Positions 25,877 through 34,942 of a stretch of 64,000 bases of DNA are shown piece by piece (position 1 is the stretch's first letter; the number at the start of each line of letters is the position of its first letter). This DNA is from an uncultured Clostridia bacterium. Its GTDB lineage: Bacteria > Bacillota > Clostridia > Monoglobales > Monoglobaceae. The notes under the pieces were generated by a model, which did no database searches, was not told where the DNA came from, and worked only from the letters and a program-made list of their open reading frames with translations. Position numbers and translations under genes: made by a program. The stretch spans positions 62,001 through 126,000 of the forward strand of contig CAJTWN010000002.1 in the NCBI GenBank assembly GCA_910580105.1. The letters are read 5' to 3'.

Positions 25877-26575
25877 TCAGAAGGACATCATTCCATCTTC
25901 CCGCATACTCATCCACGCACAGCCGGACACAATGATGTGATCTTTCACCGAAACGCCGAGTACCCGAAGATTTTCAACAATTTCACGGGTTCTTTGAATA
26001 TCCGTAATGGACGGGACAAGTTTTCCGCTCGGATGATTATGGACAAGAATCACATCGCTTGCCTCGTTGATGATCGCACAGCGGGCAATCCGCCGGACAT
26101 AGACCGCAGTCTCGTCCACATCTCCTTCCGATATTTTATCAAATCGAATTACGCGTCCGGAATAACTCAGGCTAATCAGATAAAATGCTTCCGTCTCCTT
26201 ATGGTTGAACAGGGTCTGGGCATAATTTCCCATCTCCTCGGTCGTCTCTAAGACCAACGCCTTATTTTCTCCAAACATCTGAGAACGCTGGACAATGCCG
26301 AGATAATCCGGAAGCTGATTCAAAAACGCCGCAACCCGTCCGCCAACCCCGGGAATCCGGGTAAGCTCTCCCGGCTGGGCAGTAATCACCCCCGCGATAC
26401 TGCCAAACCGACGAATCAAATCAATGGCAATCCCGTTGGTGTTTCCACGGGGAATGACAGCAAACAGCAAAATTTCCAGCTGCTCGTGTTCGGGAAGGAA
26501 TTCCAGTCCGCTGTCCTTCGCCTTTTGCAGCATTCGCTGTCTGTGTCCGTCATGCTTCGCCTCTTCTTTTCCCAT
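25877..26575 (-). CDS. radC: RadC/JAB-domain protein, copy 2, coupled to pyrE
   Basis: The 232-residue paralogue starts 1 base after the pyrE stop codon, so it is translationally coupled to the pyrimidine operon. It has an HhH segment (TRIPGVGGRVAAFLNQL) and a canonical VHNHPSGKLVPSITD JAMM motif. Segments such as DYLGIVQRSQMFG and ALVLxTTEEMGNYAQTLFNH are almost identical in both copies, indicating a tandem duplication. The gap of about 247 bp to copy 1 has no other gene. Confidence 0.9.
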   Translation of the reverse strand: MGKEEAKHDGHRQRMLQKAKDSGLEFLPEHEQLEILLFAVIPRGNTNGIAIDLIRRFGSIAGVITAQPGELTRIPGVGGRVAAFLNQLPDYLGIVQRSQMFGENKALVLETTEEMGNYAQTLFNHKETEAFYLISLSYSGRVIRFDKISEGDVDETAVYVRRIARCAIINEASDVILVHNHPSGKLVPSITDIQRTREIVENLRVLGVSVKDHIIVSGCAWMSMREDGMMSF

Positions 26576-26576
26576 C

Positions 26577-27152
26577 TTATTTCACGTTTCTGCTTCCCGG
26601 TTTTACAAGGGGCATACCACTCTTGCAGATGGGGCATTCCTCTGCTTCGTAAGAGGTAATATCCATCGAAAATGCACTTTTATAAGGAACGCCAAAATCA
26701 ATTTTCCCTCCGGTTCTGTCAACAATTGAACCAATACCGGCGATCACACCGCCGCATTCATTGACCAGTTCCATCACCTCGCGGACACTGCCGCCGGTGG
26801 TAACAACGTCTTCAACAATCAGCACCCGCTGTCCCTTTTCAATGGTAAAACCGCGGCGCAGGGTCATCTTTCCGTTTTCGCGTTCTGCAAAAATGTTCTT
26901 AACCCCCAGCTGTTTGCCCACTTCATAAGACATCTGGATTGCACCGATTGCCGGACCGATTACAATATCAATCTGATCATCTTTATATTTTTCTACCAGC
27001 TCCGCACAGAGGGGAACACTATATTTTGCATTCTGAAAAATTTTTGCACACTGCATATACCGGTCACTGTGTCTGCCGGAGGTCAGCAAAAAATGTCCCT
27101 CCAAAAGCACCTCTGCCTCTTTGAGCATATCAATAATCTGTTCCTTCGTCAT
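26577..27152 (-). CDS. pyrE: orotate phosphoribosyltransferase
   Basis: The 191-residue enzyme joins orotate and PRPP to give OMP. The PRPP loop is VLIVEDVVTTGGSVREV, with FLLTSGRHSDRYMQ near the N-terminus. It is the last biosynthetic gene of the pyr operon, 51 bp after pyrD. The C-terminal ECPICKSGMPLVKPG tail carries a CxxC pair seen in some clostridial PyrE proteins. Length is slightly short of the E. coli form but typical for this type. Confidence 0.95.
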   Translation of the reverse strand: MTKEQIIDMLKEAEVLLEGHFLLTSGRHSDRYMQCAKIFQNAKYSVPLCAELVEKYKDDQIDIVIGPAIGAIQMSYEVGKQLGVKNIFAERENGKMTLRRGFTIEKGQRVLIVEDVVTTGGSVREVMELVNECGGVIAGIGSIVDRTGGKIDFGVPYKSAFSMDITSYEAEECPICKSGMPLVKPGSRNVK

Positions 27153-27203
27153 TTTTATCCATCCCTTTCTTATTTATCTATTCAATATCTATCATTGGTT
27201 TTA

Positions 27204-28115
27204 TCAGCCGTTCATTTCCACCATACCAACAATATCATTTACACTGGCAATCCCATGATTGTCCAGATATTGCTCGATTCCGTTCCGGACCCGAATCCAG
27301 GCATAAGGGTCAACAATCCCCGCTGTACCCACAGCAACTGCATTGGCGCCGGCAAGCAAAAACTCAATGGCATCCTCGCCTGTGGCAATTCCTCCCATAC
27401 CAATGATGGGAAGTTTCACCGCCTGCCGCACCTGATAAACCATCCGCACCGCCACCGGCTTCACACAGGGACCAGAAAGTCCGCCCATATTGTTATGAAG
27501 CACAGGCCGCCGGGTCTTGACATCAATCCGCATTCCAAGAAGGGTATTGATGAGGGAAATCACATCTGCACCGCCGGCTTCTGCCGCCCGGGCAATTTCC
27601 GCAATATCCGTCACATTGGGCGACAGCTTGATAATCAACGGGACTTTGGACACCGCTTTCACCCGTTTGGTAATTTCCTCCACCATTTTGGGATTCGTTC
27701 CAAAGGCCATCCCCCCCTCTTTTACGTTGGGGCAGGAGATGTTGAGTTCGAACATGTCCACCTTATCATCCAGGATTTCTGCCACCTCTATATAATCTTC
27801 CACGGTGGATCCACAGAGGTTGGCAATCAATTTTGTATCGAATTGGCGAAGCCAGGGAAGTTCATGTTCCAGAAAATGAGCGGCACCCGGATTCTGAAGG
27901 CCGACACTGTTCAAAATTCCCTGTTTGGTCTCGGCAATTCTGGGCGATGGGTTCCCCATCCTGGGAACAGCAGACAGCGCCTTTAAACAGATTGCCCCCA
28001 GAGCAGAGAGGTCAAAAAACTCGCTATATTCGCGGCCAAAACCGAAGGTGCCCGAACCTGTTGTCACCGGGTTTTTCCAATCGACCCCCGCAATGTTTAC
28101 ATGCAAATCAGCCAT
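27204..28115 (-). CDS. pyrD: dihydroorotate dehydrogenase B, catalytic subunit (PyrDB type)
   Basis: The 303-residue FMN enzyme starts at ATG 28115 (MADLHVNIAGVDWKNP), with GGAGGTGG upstream; a longer frame without a binding site is rejected. Motifs include NPVTTGSGTFGFG, ELNISCPNVKEGG with the catalytic Cys, and the FMN phosphate site IGMGGIATGEDA. It overlaps the end of pyrK by 8 bases. Together they form the NAD-linked PyrD-PyrK heterotetramer of the class 1B enzyme. Confidence 0.96.
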   Translation of the reverse strand: MADLHVNIAGVDWKNPVTTGSGTFGFGREYSEFFDLSALGAICLKALSAVPRMGNPSPRIAETKQGILNSVGLQNPGAAHFLEHELPWLRQFDTKLIANLCGSTVEDYIEVAEILDDKVDMFELNISCPNVKEGGMAFGTNPKMVEEITKRVKAVSKVPLIIKLSPNVTDIAEIARAAEAGGADVISLINTLLGMRIDVKTRRPVLHNNMGGLSGPCVKPVAVRMVYQVRQAVKLPIIGMGGIATGEDAIEFLLAGANAVAVGTAGIVDPYAWIRVRNGIEQYLDNHGIASVNDIVGMVEMNG

Positions 28116-28863
28116 CCCATTCCACCTCCAAGCCGTTGAATATGGGTCCGTCCTTGCAGACGCGCTTTCTGCTGCCCGCAACGGTACAGGTACAGGTCAC
28201 GCAGGCACCCACGCCGCAGCCCATCCGCTCTTCCATCGAAACCTCTGTCAAAATCCCCTTCTCCCCGGCTATCCCGGCAACAATTTTCATCATCGGTTTC
28301 GGTCCGCAGGTATAGATCTTGGCAATCTTGTTGTTCTGCATAATATTCTTTAATATATCTGTAACATATCCATGAAATCCACAGCTTCCGTCATCGGTGG
28401 CAATAAAAACATTTTTACTGCAGGCGGCAAACTCGTCCGCCAGCAGAATACTTTCTTTGTTCCGGAACCCCAGCAGCGCCGTTGCCCTGCCGCCAAGGTC
28501 TTTTGCCAGCCGCAGCAGCGGAAAAATCCCAATGCCGCCGCCAACCAGAAGAACAGCGCCCTCTGCCGGAATATCTTCCAGGCCGAATCCATTGCCGAGC
28601 GGCCCCAAAATGTCCAGCATTTCACCTTCTTTACGCTTGGCCAGTTCCTCTGTTCCCTCGCCGCGCACTTCGAAGATAAAACGGATCCACTTTTTATCCA
28701 GGACATCGCACACACTGATGGGACGGCGCAGATAACTTCCGCCGCCGCACAGAATATGCAAAAACTGTCCTGCCTTTGTCTTTTCGGCCATCTCCGGGCA
28801 AAACACCGTATAATCATAGGTGTCTGCAGACAACCGCACCTTTTTTATCAGTTCACAAATCAA
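28108..28863 (-). CDS. pyrK: dihydroorotate dehydrogenase electron-transfer subunit
   Basis: The 251-residue protein has an FAD-binding domain (LRRPISVCD), an NAD-binding domain (LLVGGGIGIFPLLRLA) and a C-terminal Cys cluster CGVGACVTCTC plus a later Cys (KRVCKDGP) for the [2Fe-2S] centre. It passes electrons from PyrD to NAD. It lies 127 bp after pyrF and overlaps pyrD. Confidence 0.95.
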   Translation of the reverse strand: MICELIKKVRLSADTYDYTVFCPEMAEKTKAGQFLHILCGGGSYLRRPISVCDVLDKKWIRFIFEVRGEGTEELAKRKEGEMLDILGPLGNGFGLEDIPAEGAVLLVGGGIGIFPLLRLAKDLGGRATALLGFRNKESILLADEFAACSKNVFIATDDGSCGFHGYVTDILKNIMQNNKIAKIYTCGPKPMMKIVAGIAGEKGILTEVSMEERMGCGVGACVTCTCTVAGSRKRVCKDGPIFNGLEVEWDG

Positions 28864-28990
28864 AGGTTTTCACCCCTCACTCTGAATTTTTCTTTCCCTA
28901 TGTTCTTTCCAAATCTATACACTCCGGCATACACAGACCAGCCAGACAGCCGCCGCTAATTCCCATTGACCGGAATGCAAAAGCAGTATT

Positions 28991-29908
28991 TTACAAAGAC
29001 TTTTTATTCACTGCACCCATAATGTCGTCGCGCATACGAATGGCTTCTGCCCTTGCAGCATCCCCCGGCGTTCCGCCCTGCTTTTGATAAGCGCACATGA
29101 TTGAACGGGAAGCGTTGACAATCGCGCCCAATCCGTCAGGATTAAAGCTTTTTGCCACATCTTCCGCCTTTCCGCCCTGGGCGCCATAGCCCGGAACCAA
29201 AAAGTACGTATGGGGCATCTGTGCCCGCAGTGCCTCCGCCTGTTCGGGATAGGTTGCGCCCACAACGGCGCCGACACTGCTGTAACCATACTGACCAATC
29301 AAATCGCTTCCCCAGCCCTTGACAAGTTCTGCAACGTGTTCATAAATACATTTTCCCTTCACCTTCAAATCCTGCAGCTCACCAGATGAAGGGTTGGAGG
29401 TCTTGACCAGTACAAAGATTCCCTTCTGATGCTTTGCACACTGCTCGGTGAAAGGCTTGACCCCATCTGTTCCAAGATAGGGATTCACCGTCATACAATC
29501 TGCGCCATAGGCCGGAATTTCCTGTCCGCCAATGGCCGTCTCGCCCAGATATGCCTTTGCATAGGCCTCTGAGGTTGCACCGATATCGCCGCGCTTTGCG
29601 TCAAGAATTACATACATCCCCTTTGACTGGGCATAGCGGATGGTCTCCTGCATACACGCAATACCCGGAACGCCGTACATCTCATAATAGGCCGCCTGGG
29701 GCTTTACCGCCGGAACAATATCACAGAGGGCGTCAATCAGCTCCTTATTAAAAGCCAGTATTGCCTGGGTCGCGCCCTCAAAAGTTTCGCCGTACTCCTT
29801 AAAAGCCGCCTGCTTCATTGCCTCCGGTACATAGTCGAGCTTCGGATCCAGACCTGCAACCGTCGGATTCTTCATTTCCATTATCTTTTCAATCAATCTG
29901 TCTATCAT
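28991..29908 (-). CDS. pyrF: orotidine-5'-phosphate decarboxylase, long form
   Basis: The 305-residue protein is the longer type of OMP decarboxylase. The catalytic segment is ILDAKRGDIGATSEAYA with the Lys/Asp network, and the phosphate-binding end is NASRSIMCAY. It makes UMP. The best start is ATG 29908, 5 bases after the pyrC stop; the binding site is weak, so translation is probably coupled to pyrC. A TTG 15 bases upstream is the only alternative. Confidence 0.94.
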   Translation of the reverse strand: MIDRLIEKIMEMKNPTVAGLDPKLDYVPEAMKQAAFKEYGETFEGATQAILAFNKELIDALCDIVPAVKPQAAYYEMYGVPGIACMQETIRYAQSKGMYVILDAKRGDIGATSEAYAKAYLGETAIGGQEIPAYGADCMTVNPYLGTDGVKPFTEQCAKHQKGIFVLVKTSNPSSGELQDLKVKGKCIYEHVAELVKGWGSDLIGQYGYSSVGAVVGATYPEQAEALRAQMPHTYFLVPGYGAQGGKAEDVAKSFNPDGLGAIVNASRSIMCAYQKQGGTPGDAARAEAIRMRDDIMGAVNKKSL

Positions 29909-29913
29909 CGCAT

Positions 29914-31197
29914 TCAACGGCAAGCTGCCGTATAAACCACCTTTCCTTCGGATATTGTCATCAACACTTTACCATAAACTTCATGCCCGTCAAAAGGTGT
30001 GTTTCTCCCCTTCGAGGCAAAATCATCCCCATGAATGATATATTTCTCTTCCGGATCAAACAAAACCAAATCCGCAATCTTTCCCTGCTGCAAACTGCCG
30101 CGGTCAATCCCGATAATTTTCGCCGGCACAGTACTCATCTTTTCAATCAGCTGAGACAGCGTAAGCTTTCCCGGCCGCACAAGATGGGTAATCCCCAGGG
30201 GCAGCGATGTCTCCAGCCCCACAATTCCATTAAGCGCCTTATCGAATTCCACCTCTTTCTCGTCCCGATGATGGGGCGCATGGTCGGTGGCAATGGCATC
30301 AATGGTTCCATCCATCAATCCTTCAATCACAGCGGCAACATCCTCCGCATCCCGAAGGGGCGGATTCATCTTCGCATTGGTACAGAATCCCTCGCATGCT
30401 TTATCCGTGAGAGAAAAATAGTGCGGCGCCGTCTCGCAGGTAATCTTTGCCCCCCGCTTCTTCGCTGCGCGGACAGCCTCGATGGAATTTTTCGTACTGA
30501 CATGGCAGACATGAAGTCTTGCCCCCGTCTCTTCGGCAATCAGCACGTCCCGGCTGACTGCCACGCTCTCCGCCGTCTTTGGAATACCGCGCAGGCCCAG
30601 CCTTGTCGACGTTTCGCCCTCATTCATCGAGCCGCCGTCCACCAGGCTCAAATCCTCGCTGTGGGACATCACCGGCATATCAAACATCTTTGCATATTCC
30701 AGTGCCCGGCGCATCAGCCCGGAACTCAATACCGGCCGGCCGTCATCGGTGATGGCCACCGCACCCGCTTCTTTCAGGTCTCCGATTTCAGACAGTTCTT
30801 CGCTTTTCATTCCTTTGGTGATACATCCGGTCGTCAATACATTGGTGAGGCCAACTGCTCTGCCCTTTTCCATCACATATTTTACAAGGGCCGGATGGTC
30901 AACCACCGGATCCGTATTCGGCATACAAACCACCGTTGTCACCCCACCCCGTGCAGCCGCCCTGCTGCCGGAAGCAATATCCTCTTTATACGTAAGCCCC
31001 GGTTCGCGGAAGTGAACATGCAAATCAATCAGTCCCGGCGCCACCACTTTTCCGCCGGCGTCAATTACCTCAGCATCCTCAGCTGCAAGGCCCTTTCCCA
31101 GCGCCGCAATTCTTCCGTCATCAATCAAAATATCCAGCACTTCGTCCAGTTGTTGGGACGGGTCAATCACCCGGCCGCCTTTGATTATATACCGCAT
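29914..31197 (-). CDS. pyrC: dihydroorotase
   Basis: The 427-residue amidohydrolase cyclises carbamoyl-aspartate to dihydroorotate. Metal-binding DLHVHFREPG, SHSEDLSL, HVCHVSTKNS and ATDHAPHHRDEK are all present. The type is the Bacillus class I enzyme. GAGGAGG precedes the start. It sits between pyrB (19-bp gap) and pyrF. Confidence 0.96.
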   Translation of the reverse strand: MRYIIKGGRVIDPSQQLDEVLDILIDDGRIAALGKGLAAEDAEVIDAGGKVVAPGLIDLHVHFREPGLTYKEDIASGSRAAARGGVTTVVCMPNTDPVVDHPALVKYVMEKGRAVGLTNVLTTGCITKGMKSEELSEIGDLKEAGAVAITDDGRPVLSSGLMRRALEYAKMFDMPVMSHSEDLSLVDGGSMNEGETSTRLGLRGIPKTAESVAVSRDVLIAEETGARLHVCHVSTKNSIEAVRAAKKRGAKITCETAPHYFSLTDKACEGFCTNAKMNPPLRDAEDVAAVIEGLMDGTIDAIATDHAPHHRDEKEVEFDKALNGIVGLETSLPLGITHLVRPGKLTLSQLIEKMSTVPAKIIGIDRGSLQQGKIADLVLFDPEEKYIIHGDDFASKGRNTPFDGHEVYGKVLMTISEGKVVYTAACR

Positions 31198-31216
31198 TCT
31201 GCGCCTCCTCTTTCGG

Positions 31217-32143
31217 TCAATCTATCTTTACAAGCGGCTGATTTCCAGCCAGCAGATTCAATACTGCCATCCGCACACAAACGCCGTTGGTCACCTGTTC
31301 ACAGATCACCGACTGTTCGCCGTCCACGATGTCCGCCGAAAGCTCTACCCCCCGGTTGACAGGGCCGGGGTGCATCAGAATTGCATCCGGCTTCGCCAGC
31401 TTCATCCGCTCTTTATTTATACCAAAGTATTTGTGATACTCCCGCACGGTGGGAAACAGCCCCTTCTTCTGCCGCTCTAACTGGATCCGCAGCCCCATCA
31501 CCACATCTGCACCTTCAATGGCTTTTTCGACATCATAATAGGCTTTTACCCCCAGCGCTTCAATCTCTGCAGGCATCAGGGTAGACGGTCCAGCCAAAAC
31601 CACCTCAGCGCCCATGGTATGCAGGCCATAAATATTACTACGCGCCACCCGGCTATGTTTAACATCACCCACAATGGCAACTTTTAAACCCACAAGACTT
31701 CCCTTTTTCTCCTCCATGGTCATCAGATCCAGCAGGGCCTGGGTGGGATGCTCGTGCATACCGTCCCCTGCATTGACAATCGCGGCATCGGTATAGTTGG
31801 TCAGCATATGGGGCGCACCGGACGAACTATGCCGGATGACAATCACATCCGCCGCCATATGATCAATTGTCTTTGCTGTATCTATCGTCGTTTCTCCTTT
31901 AGCAACGCTGCTTCCCGAAGCTGCAATGTTGGCGGCGGTTGCCCCCAGGTATTTGGATGCCAGCTCAAAGGACAGCCTTGTCCTGGTACTGTTTTCAAAA
32001 AAAAGCGTTATGATACTCTTTCCGCTCAGCAAATCACTTTTCTTTTTCTCCTTTTGCAGCAGCTTTTTCATCTCGAAAGCATCCGCCAAAATCTGTGTAA
32101 TCTCATCCTTCGAGACCCCGTTGAGTCCAAGTAAATGCTTCAT
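31217..32143 (-). CDS. pyrB: aspartate carbamoyltransferase, catalytic chain
   Basis: The 308-residue enzyme makes carbamoyl-aspartate. The carbamoyl-phosphate loop FENSTRTRLSFE, HEHPTQALLD and MHPGPVNRG are present. GGAGGGG precedes the start. There is no regulatory chain gene (pyrI), so it is of the Bacillus type, with regulation by PyrR more likely. carA and carB are not in this operon. Confidence 0.97.
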   Translation of the reverse strand: MKHLLGLNGVSKDEITQILADAFEMKKLLQKEKKKSDLLSGKSIITLFFENSTRTRLSFELASKYLGATAANIAASGSSVAKGETTIDTAKTIDHMAADVIVIRHSSSGAPHMLTNYTDAAIVNAGDGMHEHPTQALLDLMTMEEKKGSLVGLKVAIVGDVKHSRVARSNIYGLHTMGAEVVLAGPSTLMPAEIEALGVKAYYDVEKAIEGADVVMGLRIQLERQKKGLFPTVREYHKYFGINKERMKLAKPDAILMHPGPVNRGVELSADIVDGEQSVICEQVTNGVCVRMAVLNLLAGNQPLVKID

Positions 32144-32239
32144 AGCCCCTCCTATATCATTTCTGTACTTTCATTATTGCTCCGTCATCCGGCTTTTCAG
32201 CCAGCATCCGCATATCCGCCAAAAGGCGGATTGGCTCTG

Positions 32240-32779
32240 CTATCCTTCTTTCCCTGATACAAGCATCACCGTGTCCGCACCGCCGTCAACCTCCGCAAGG
32301 CGCAGAACCACACGCTCCGGCGGCTGAACCTCCGTCTTGATCCCCACATAATCCGCACATACGGGAAAAGACCGGCGTCCATGATCAATGAATACCGCCA
32401 GCTGAACCTCCTCCGGCTTTCCCTTTTGCAAAAGCTCCTGCATCGCCGTGATGACGGTCTTTCCGGTATACAAAATGTCGTCCACCAAAACAACACAGCC
32501 ATTATCAATGGGAAAGGGGATATTCGTTCCGCCAAGGACCGGGAATTTTGCAATCAGCCGGTGATCTGCCCCATAAAGGGTGATGTCCAGCGAGCCAACC
32601 CTGACCTCCAAGGCAGACGCCTTCCGGATTTTTTCAGCCAGCCGATGGGCAAGGGGAACGCCCCGGCGTTCAATCCCCAGCAGGATAATCTCCTTCAGAA
32701 AACTATTCTTTTCGATGATTTCCTCTGCCATCCGGTCAAGCTTTTCATCAATTTCAGAAGCATAAAGGATTGTCTTCAT
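32240..32779 (-). CDS. pyrR: pyrimidine operon regulator / uracil phosphoribosyltransferase
   Basis: The 179-residue protein starts at ATG 32779 (MKTILYASEIDEKL) after AAAAGGAGG. The PRPP loop is VVLVDDILYTGKTVITAM. PyrR binds pyr mRNA when UMP is high and promotes termination, and has weak UPRT activity. As the first gene of pyrR-B-C-F-K-D-E it is expected to act on its own leader, but I do not see the canonical PyrR-binding loop in the short leader or in the 96-bp pyrR-pyrB gap, which has only a GATTGG/AATCCGCC-type hairpin. Confidence 0.93.
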   Translation of the reverse strand: MKTILYASEIDEKLDRMAEEIIEKNSFLKEIILLGIERRGVPLAHRLAEKIRKASALEVRVGSLDITLYGADHRLIAKFPVLGGTNIPFPIDNGCVVLVDDILYTGKTVITAMQELLQKGKPEEVQLAVFIDHGRRSFPVCADYVGIKTEVQPPERVVLRLAEVDGGADTVMLVSGKEG

Positions 32780-32803
32780 TCCTTTCCCTCCTTTTGGGCA
32801 CGC

Positions 32804-32837
32804 AAAAACAGACATGGGAGCGCACTCTCATGTCTGT
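32804..32837 (-). terminator. hairpin plus T-run between rluD and pyrR
   Basis: On the minus strand ACAGACATGAGAG-TGCG-CTCCCATGTCTGT is followed by TTTTT. It terminates rluD transcripts, but its 5' arm is directly next to the pyr -10 box. Confidence 0.8.
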
Positions 32838-32866
32838 ATTATACCTTATCCGACAATCTTTGTCTA
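32838..32866 (-). promoter_or_regulatory. pyr operon promoter overlapping the rluD stop codon
   Basis: Minus strand TAGACA (32861-32866), 17 bases, TATAAT (32838-32843). The TAG stop of rluD is inside the -35 box. Transcription should start near 32831, i.e. inside the 5' arm of the terminator. Confidence 0.8.
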
Positions 32867-33787
32867 TAAATTTTTTAACATTTTACATATTTTTTCAAAG
32901 TAGGGCGGCAGGGGACTTTGAAACTCCATATACACCCCTGTCACCGGATGGAGAAAGCCCACTTTATAGGCATGAAGCAGCTGTCCGTCCAGCCGGAATT
33001 CTTCCTTTTTTACCCCATAGGTTTTGTCTCCTGCAATCGGATGACCATGTTTGCTCATATGGACCCGGATCTGATGGGTTCGGCCGGTTTCCAGCCGGCA
33101 TTCCACCAGTGTATATCTTCCGTATCGTTCAAGCACCCGATAGTGGGTGACCGCCTCTTTTGCATGCTGATAGGTGACCGCCATCTTTTTCCGGTCAACC
33201 GGATGCCGTCCGATGGGCTCGTCAATGGTTCCGCTGTCCATCCGGATGTTCCCATGAACCAGCGCCTGATAAGCGCGTGTCAGGCTGTGTTCCTTTATCT
33301 GTTCCGCCAGGCCGCGGTGTGCAATGTCATTCTTTGCCACCAACAAAAGGCCGCTGGTGTCTTTGTCGATTCTGTGCAGAATCCCCGGCCGCTTCTCTCC
33401 GTTGATGCCCGAAAGGGAATCTCCGCAGTAATACAGCAGTGCGTTGACCAAAGTACCGGTATAATTCCCGGCCGCAGGATGAACCACCATCCCCTGGGGT
33501 TTGTTGACCACCAGCATGTCCCCATCTTCATAAACAATGTCCAAAGGAATATTTTCGGGCAAAATCTCCGCTTCCTTCAGCGCGGGACAAAGAACACAGA
33601 TCTTATCCCCTGCCCGAACCTTGTGGTTGGCGCGTACAGACTTTTCGTTCAGCTGCACACAGTCTTCATCCAGCAATTTTTTGAGATAAGACCGCGAAAA
33701 GTCTGTCATCCGTTCACTTAAGTACTTATCAATCCGGATAGATTCTGCAATATCAGCAACGGTGAAATCATATCGTTTTTCTTCCAT
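32864..33787 (-). CDS. RluD-family 23S rRNA pseudouridine synthase
   Basis: The 307-residue protein has an N-terminal S4 RNA-binding domain (about 15-80) and the pseudouridine synthase core with the catalytic Asp in HRIDKDTSGLLLVAK, plus GRTHQIRVHM. Target uridines cannot be told from sequence (RluD or RluA/C type). It follows lspA by 23 bp, a pairing that is standard in Firmicutes, and ends the division/envelope unit. Confidence 0.93.
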   Translation of the reverse strand: MEEKRYDFTVADIAESIRIDKYLSERMTDFSRSYLKKLLDEDCVQLNEKSVRANHKVRAGDKICVLCPALKEAEILPENIPLDIVYEDGDMLVVNKPQGMVVHPAAGNYTGTLVNALLYYCGDSLSGINGEKRPGILHRIDKDTSGLLLVAKNDIAHRGLAEQIKEHSLTRAYQALVHGNIRMDSGTIDEPIGRHPVDRKKMAVTYQHAKEAVTHYRVLERYGRYTLVECRLETGRTHQIRVHMSKHGHPIAGDKTYGVKKEEFRLDGQLLHAYKVGFLHPVTGVYMEFQSPLPPYFEKICKMLKNL

Positions 33788-33810
33788 CTCTTATCTGCCC
33801 CTGTTCCAGT

Positions 33811-34332
33811 TTATCCTTCATTCTCGTCATGCGGCAATTCTTCCTCAACGTCCTGCACATCTGCACCAGACGCCGTTTCTTCCCTCTTCAGCAGCCGTTC
33901 TGCGGCAAAAAAGTGAAGCATAATCATAACAGCCCCTGCACAGACCGCAATATCCGCAATATTAAAGACCGGGAAATTGATAAAGCGGAAATCCAGGAAA
34001 TCCACCACATATCCCTTTGACATCCGTTCAATCAAATTTCCGACTGCACCGCCAATGACCAGCGACGTCCCCAATTTCAGCCAGACTGTGCGGTTTTTGG
34101 ATTTACAGAACAGAACCACCAGGGCGATGAGAACAACAATTGACACCAGGATAAACCAAATCCTGGCATTGCTGAACATTCCAAAGGCAATCCCGCGGTT
34201 TTCCACATAGGTGAAATGGAAAAATCCCTCAATCACTGCAAAAGACCCGGCCCCTTTCAGAGCAAGCTCCGCCCATAGTTTTGTGATAATATCCAAAATT
34301 AAAACGCCGATACATAGCATCATATAACTCAT
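33811..34332 (-). CDS. lspA: lipoprotein signal peptidase II
   Basis: The 173-residue membrane aspartyl protease cleaves prolipoprotein signal peptides. Four hydrophobic spans are visible, with conserved NRGIAFGMF, the catalytic Asp in GYVVDFLDF and the second Asp in FNIADIAV. The C-terminal tail is acidic (VQDVEEELPHDENEG). It lies between divIVA and rluD. Confidence 0.95.
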   Translation of the reverse strand: MSYMMLCIGVLILDIITKLWAELALKGAGSFAVIEGFFHFTYVENRGIAFGMFSNARIWFILVSIVVLIALVVLFCKSKNRTVWLKLGTSLVIGGAVGNLIERMSKGYVVDFLDFRFINFPVFNIADIAVCAGAVMIMLHFFAAERLLKREETASGADVQDVEEELPHDENEG

Positions 34333-34371
34333 ATTTTCTCTCCTAAAATCAAAGGGACACCTTTCGTGCCC

Positions 34372-34914
34372 CTACCCTTTTCTTTCCTCATCCGGTATCA
34401 CCGCCATACGATCGGTAATATCGGCTGTATTTTCCGTCTGCTCTTCCAGTTGTGCATCGGTATCCGACACAATGGCAGAATATTCTTTCAATATATCCAG
34501 CTGTGTATTCAGGAGGGAAACCACCTTTGCCCGAAAGACCTCAACGCTGCGTTTCACCTGTTCGTACTGATAGCTCACCTTGGTGACCTCTTTTGCGGAA
34601 TCATCAATAATTTTTGCCGCCTTTGTCTCGGCGTCTTTAATAATTACATCTGCCTTCTCCCGGGCATTCTGCTTGATTTCTTCACCGGAGTTCTCGGCAA
34701 CCTTCAAAGCATTCTGTAGCATATCCTCCATTGACTTATACTGCTTCACCGCATCGGAAAGCATGGCAATCCGCTCTTTTGCAGCGGTATTCGCCTTATA
34801 CAATTCCTCATAGCTATCGCAGATCTCCCGCAGAAAATCCTCAACTTCTTCCACACTATATCCGCGCATCTCCCGTTTGAACGTCTTATTTTCAATATCC
34901 TGTGGTGTCAGCAT
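34372..34914 (-). CDS. divIVA: DivIVA-family septum/pole-site protein
   Basis: The 180-residue protein starts at ATG 34914 (MLTPQDIENKTFKREMRGY) after AGGAGG. The N-terminal DivIVA domain has the membrane-binding FKREMRGYSVEEVEDFL pattern. A long coiled coil (about 30-150) and an acidic, disordered tail follow. It senses curved membrane and places division or wall-synthesis factors. It lies directly after ylmH and sepF. Confidence 0.93.
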   Translation of the reverse strand: MLTPQDIENKTFKREMRGYSVEEVEDFLREICDSYEELYKANTAAKERIAMLSDAVKQYKSMEDMLQNALKVAENSGEEIKQNAREKADVIIKDAETKAAKIIDDSAKEVTKVSYQYEQVKRSVEVFRAKVVSLLNTQLDILKEYSAIVSDTDAQLEEQTENTADITDRMAVIPDEERKG

Positions 34915-34942
34915 TCCGCCGCCTCCTAACATCAGGCAAGGG

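Noticed and set aside
29818..31359. 513-codon plus-strand open frame
   Set aside because: Antisense shadow of pyrC.
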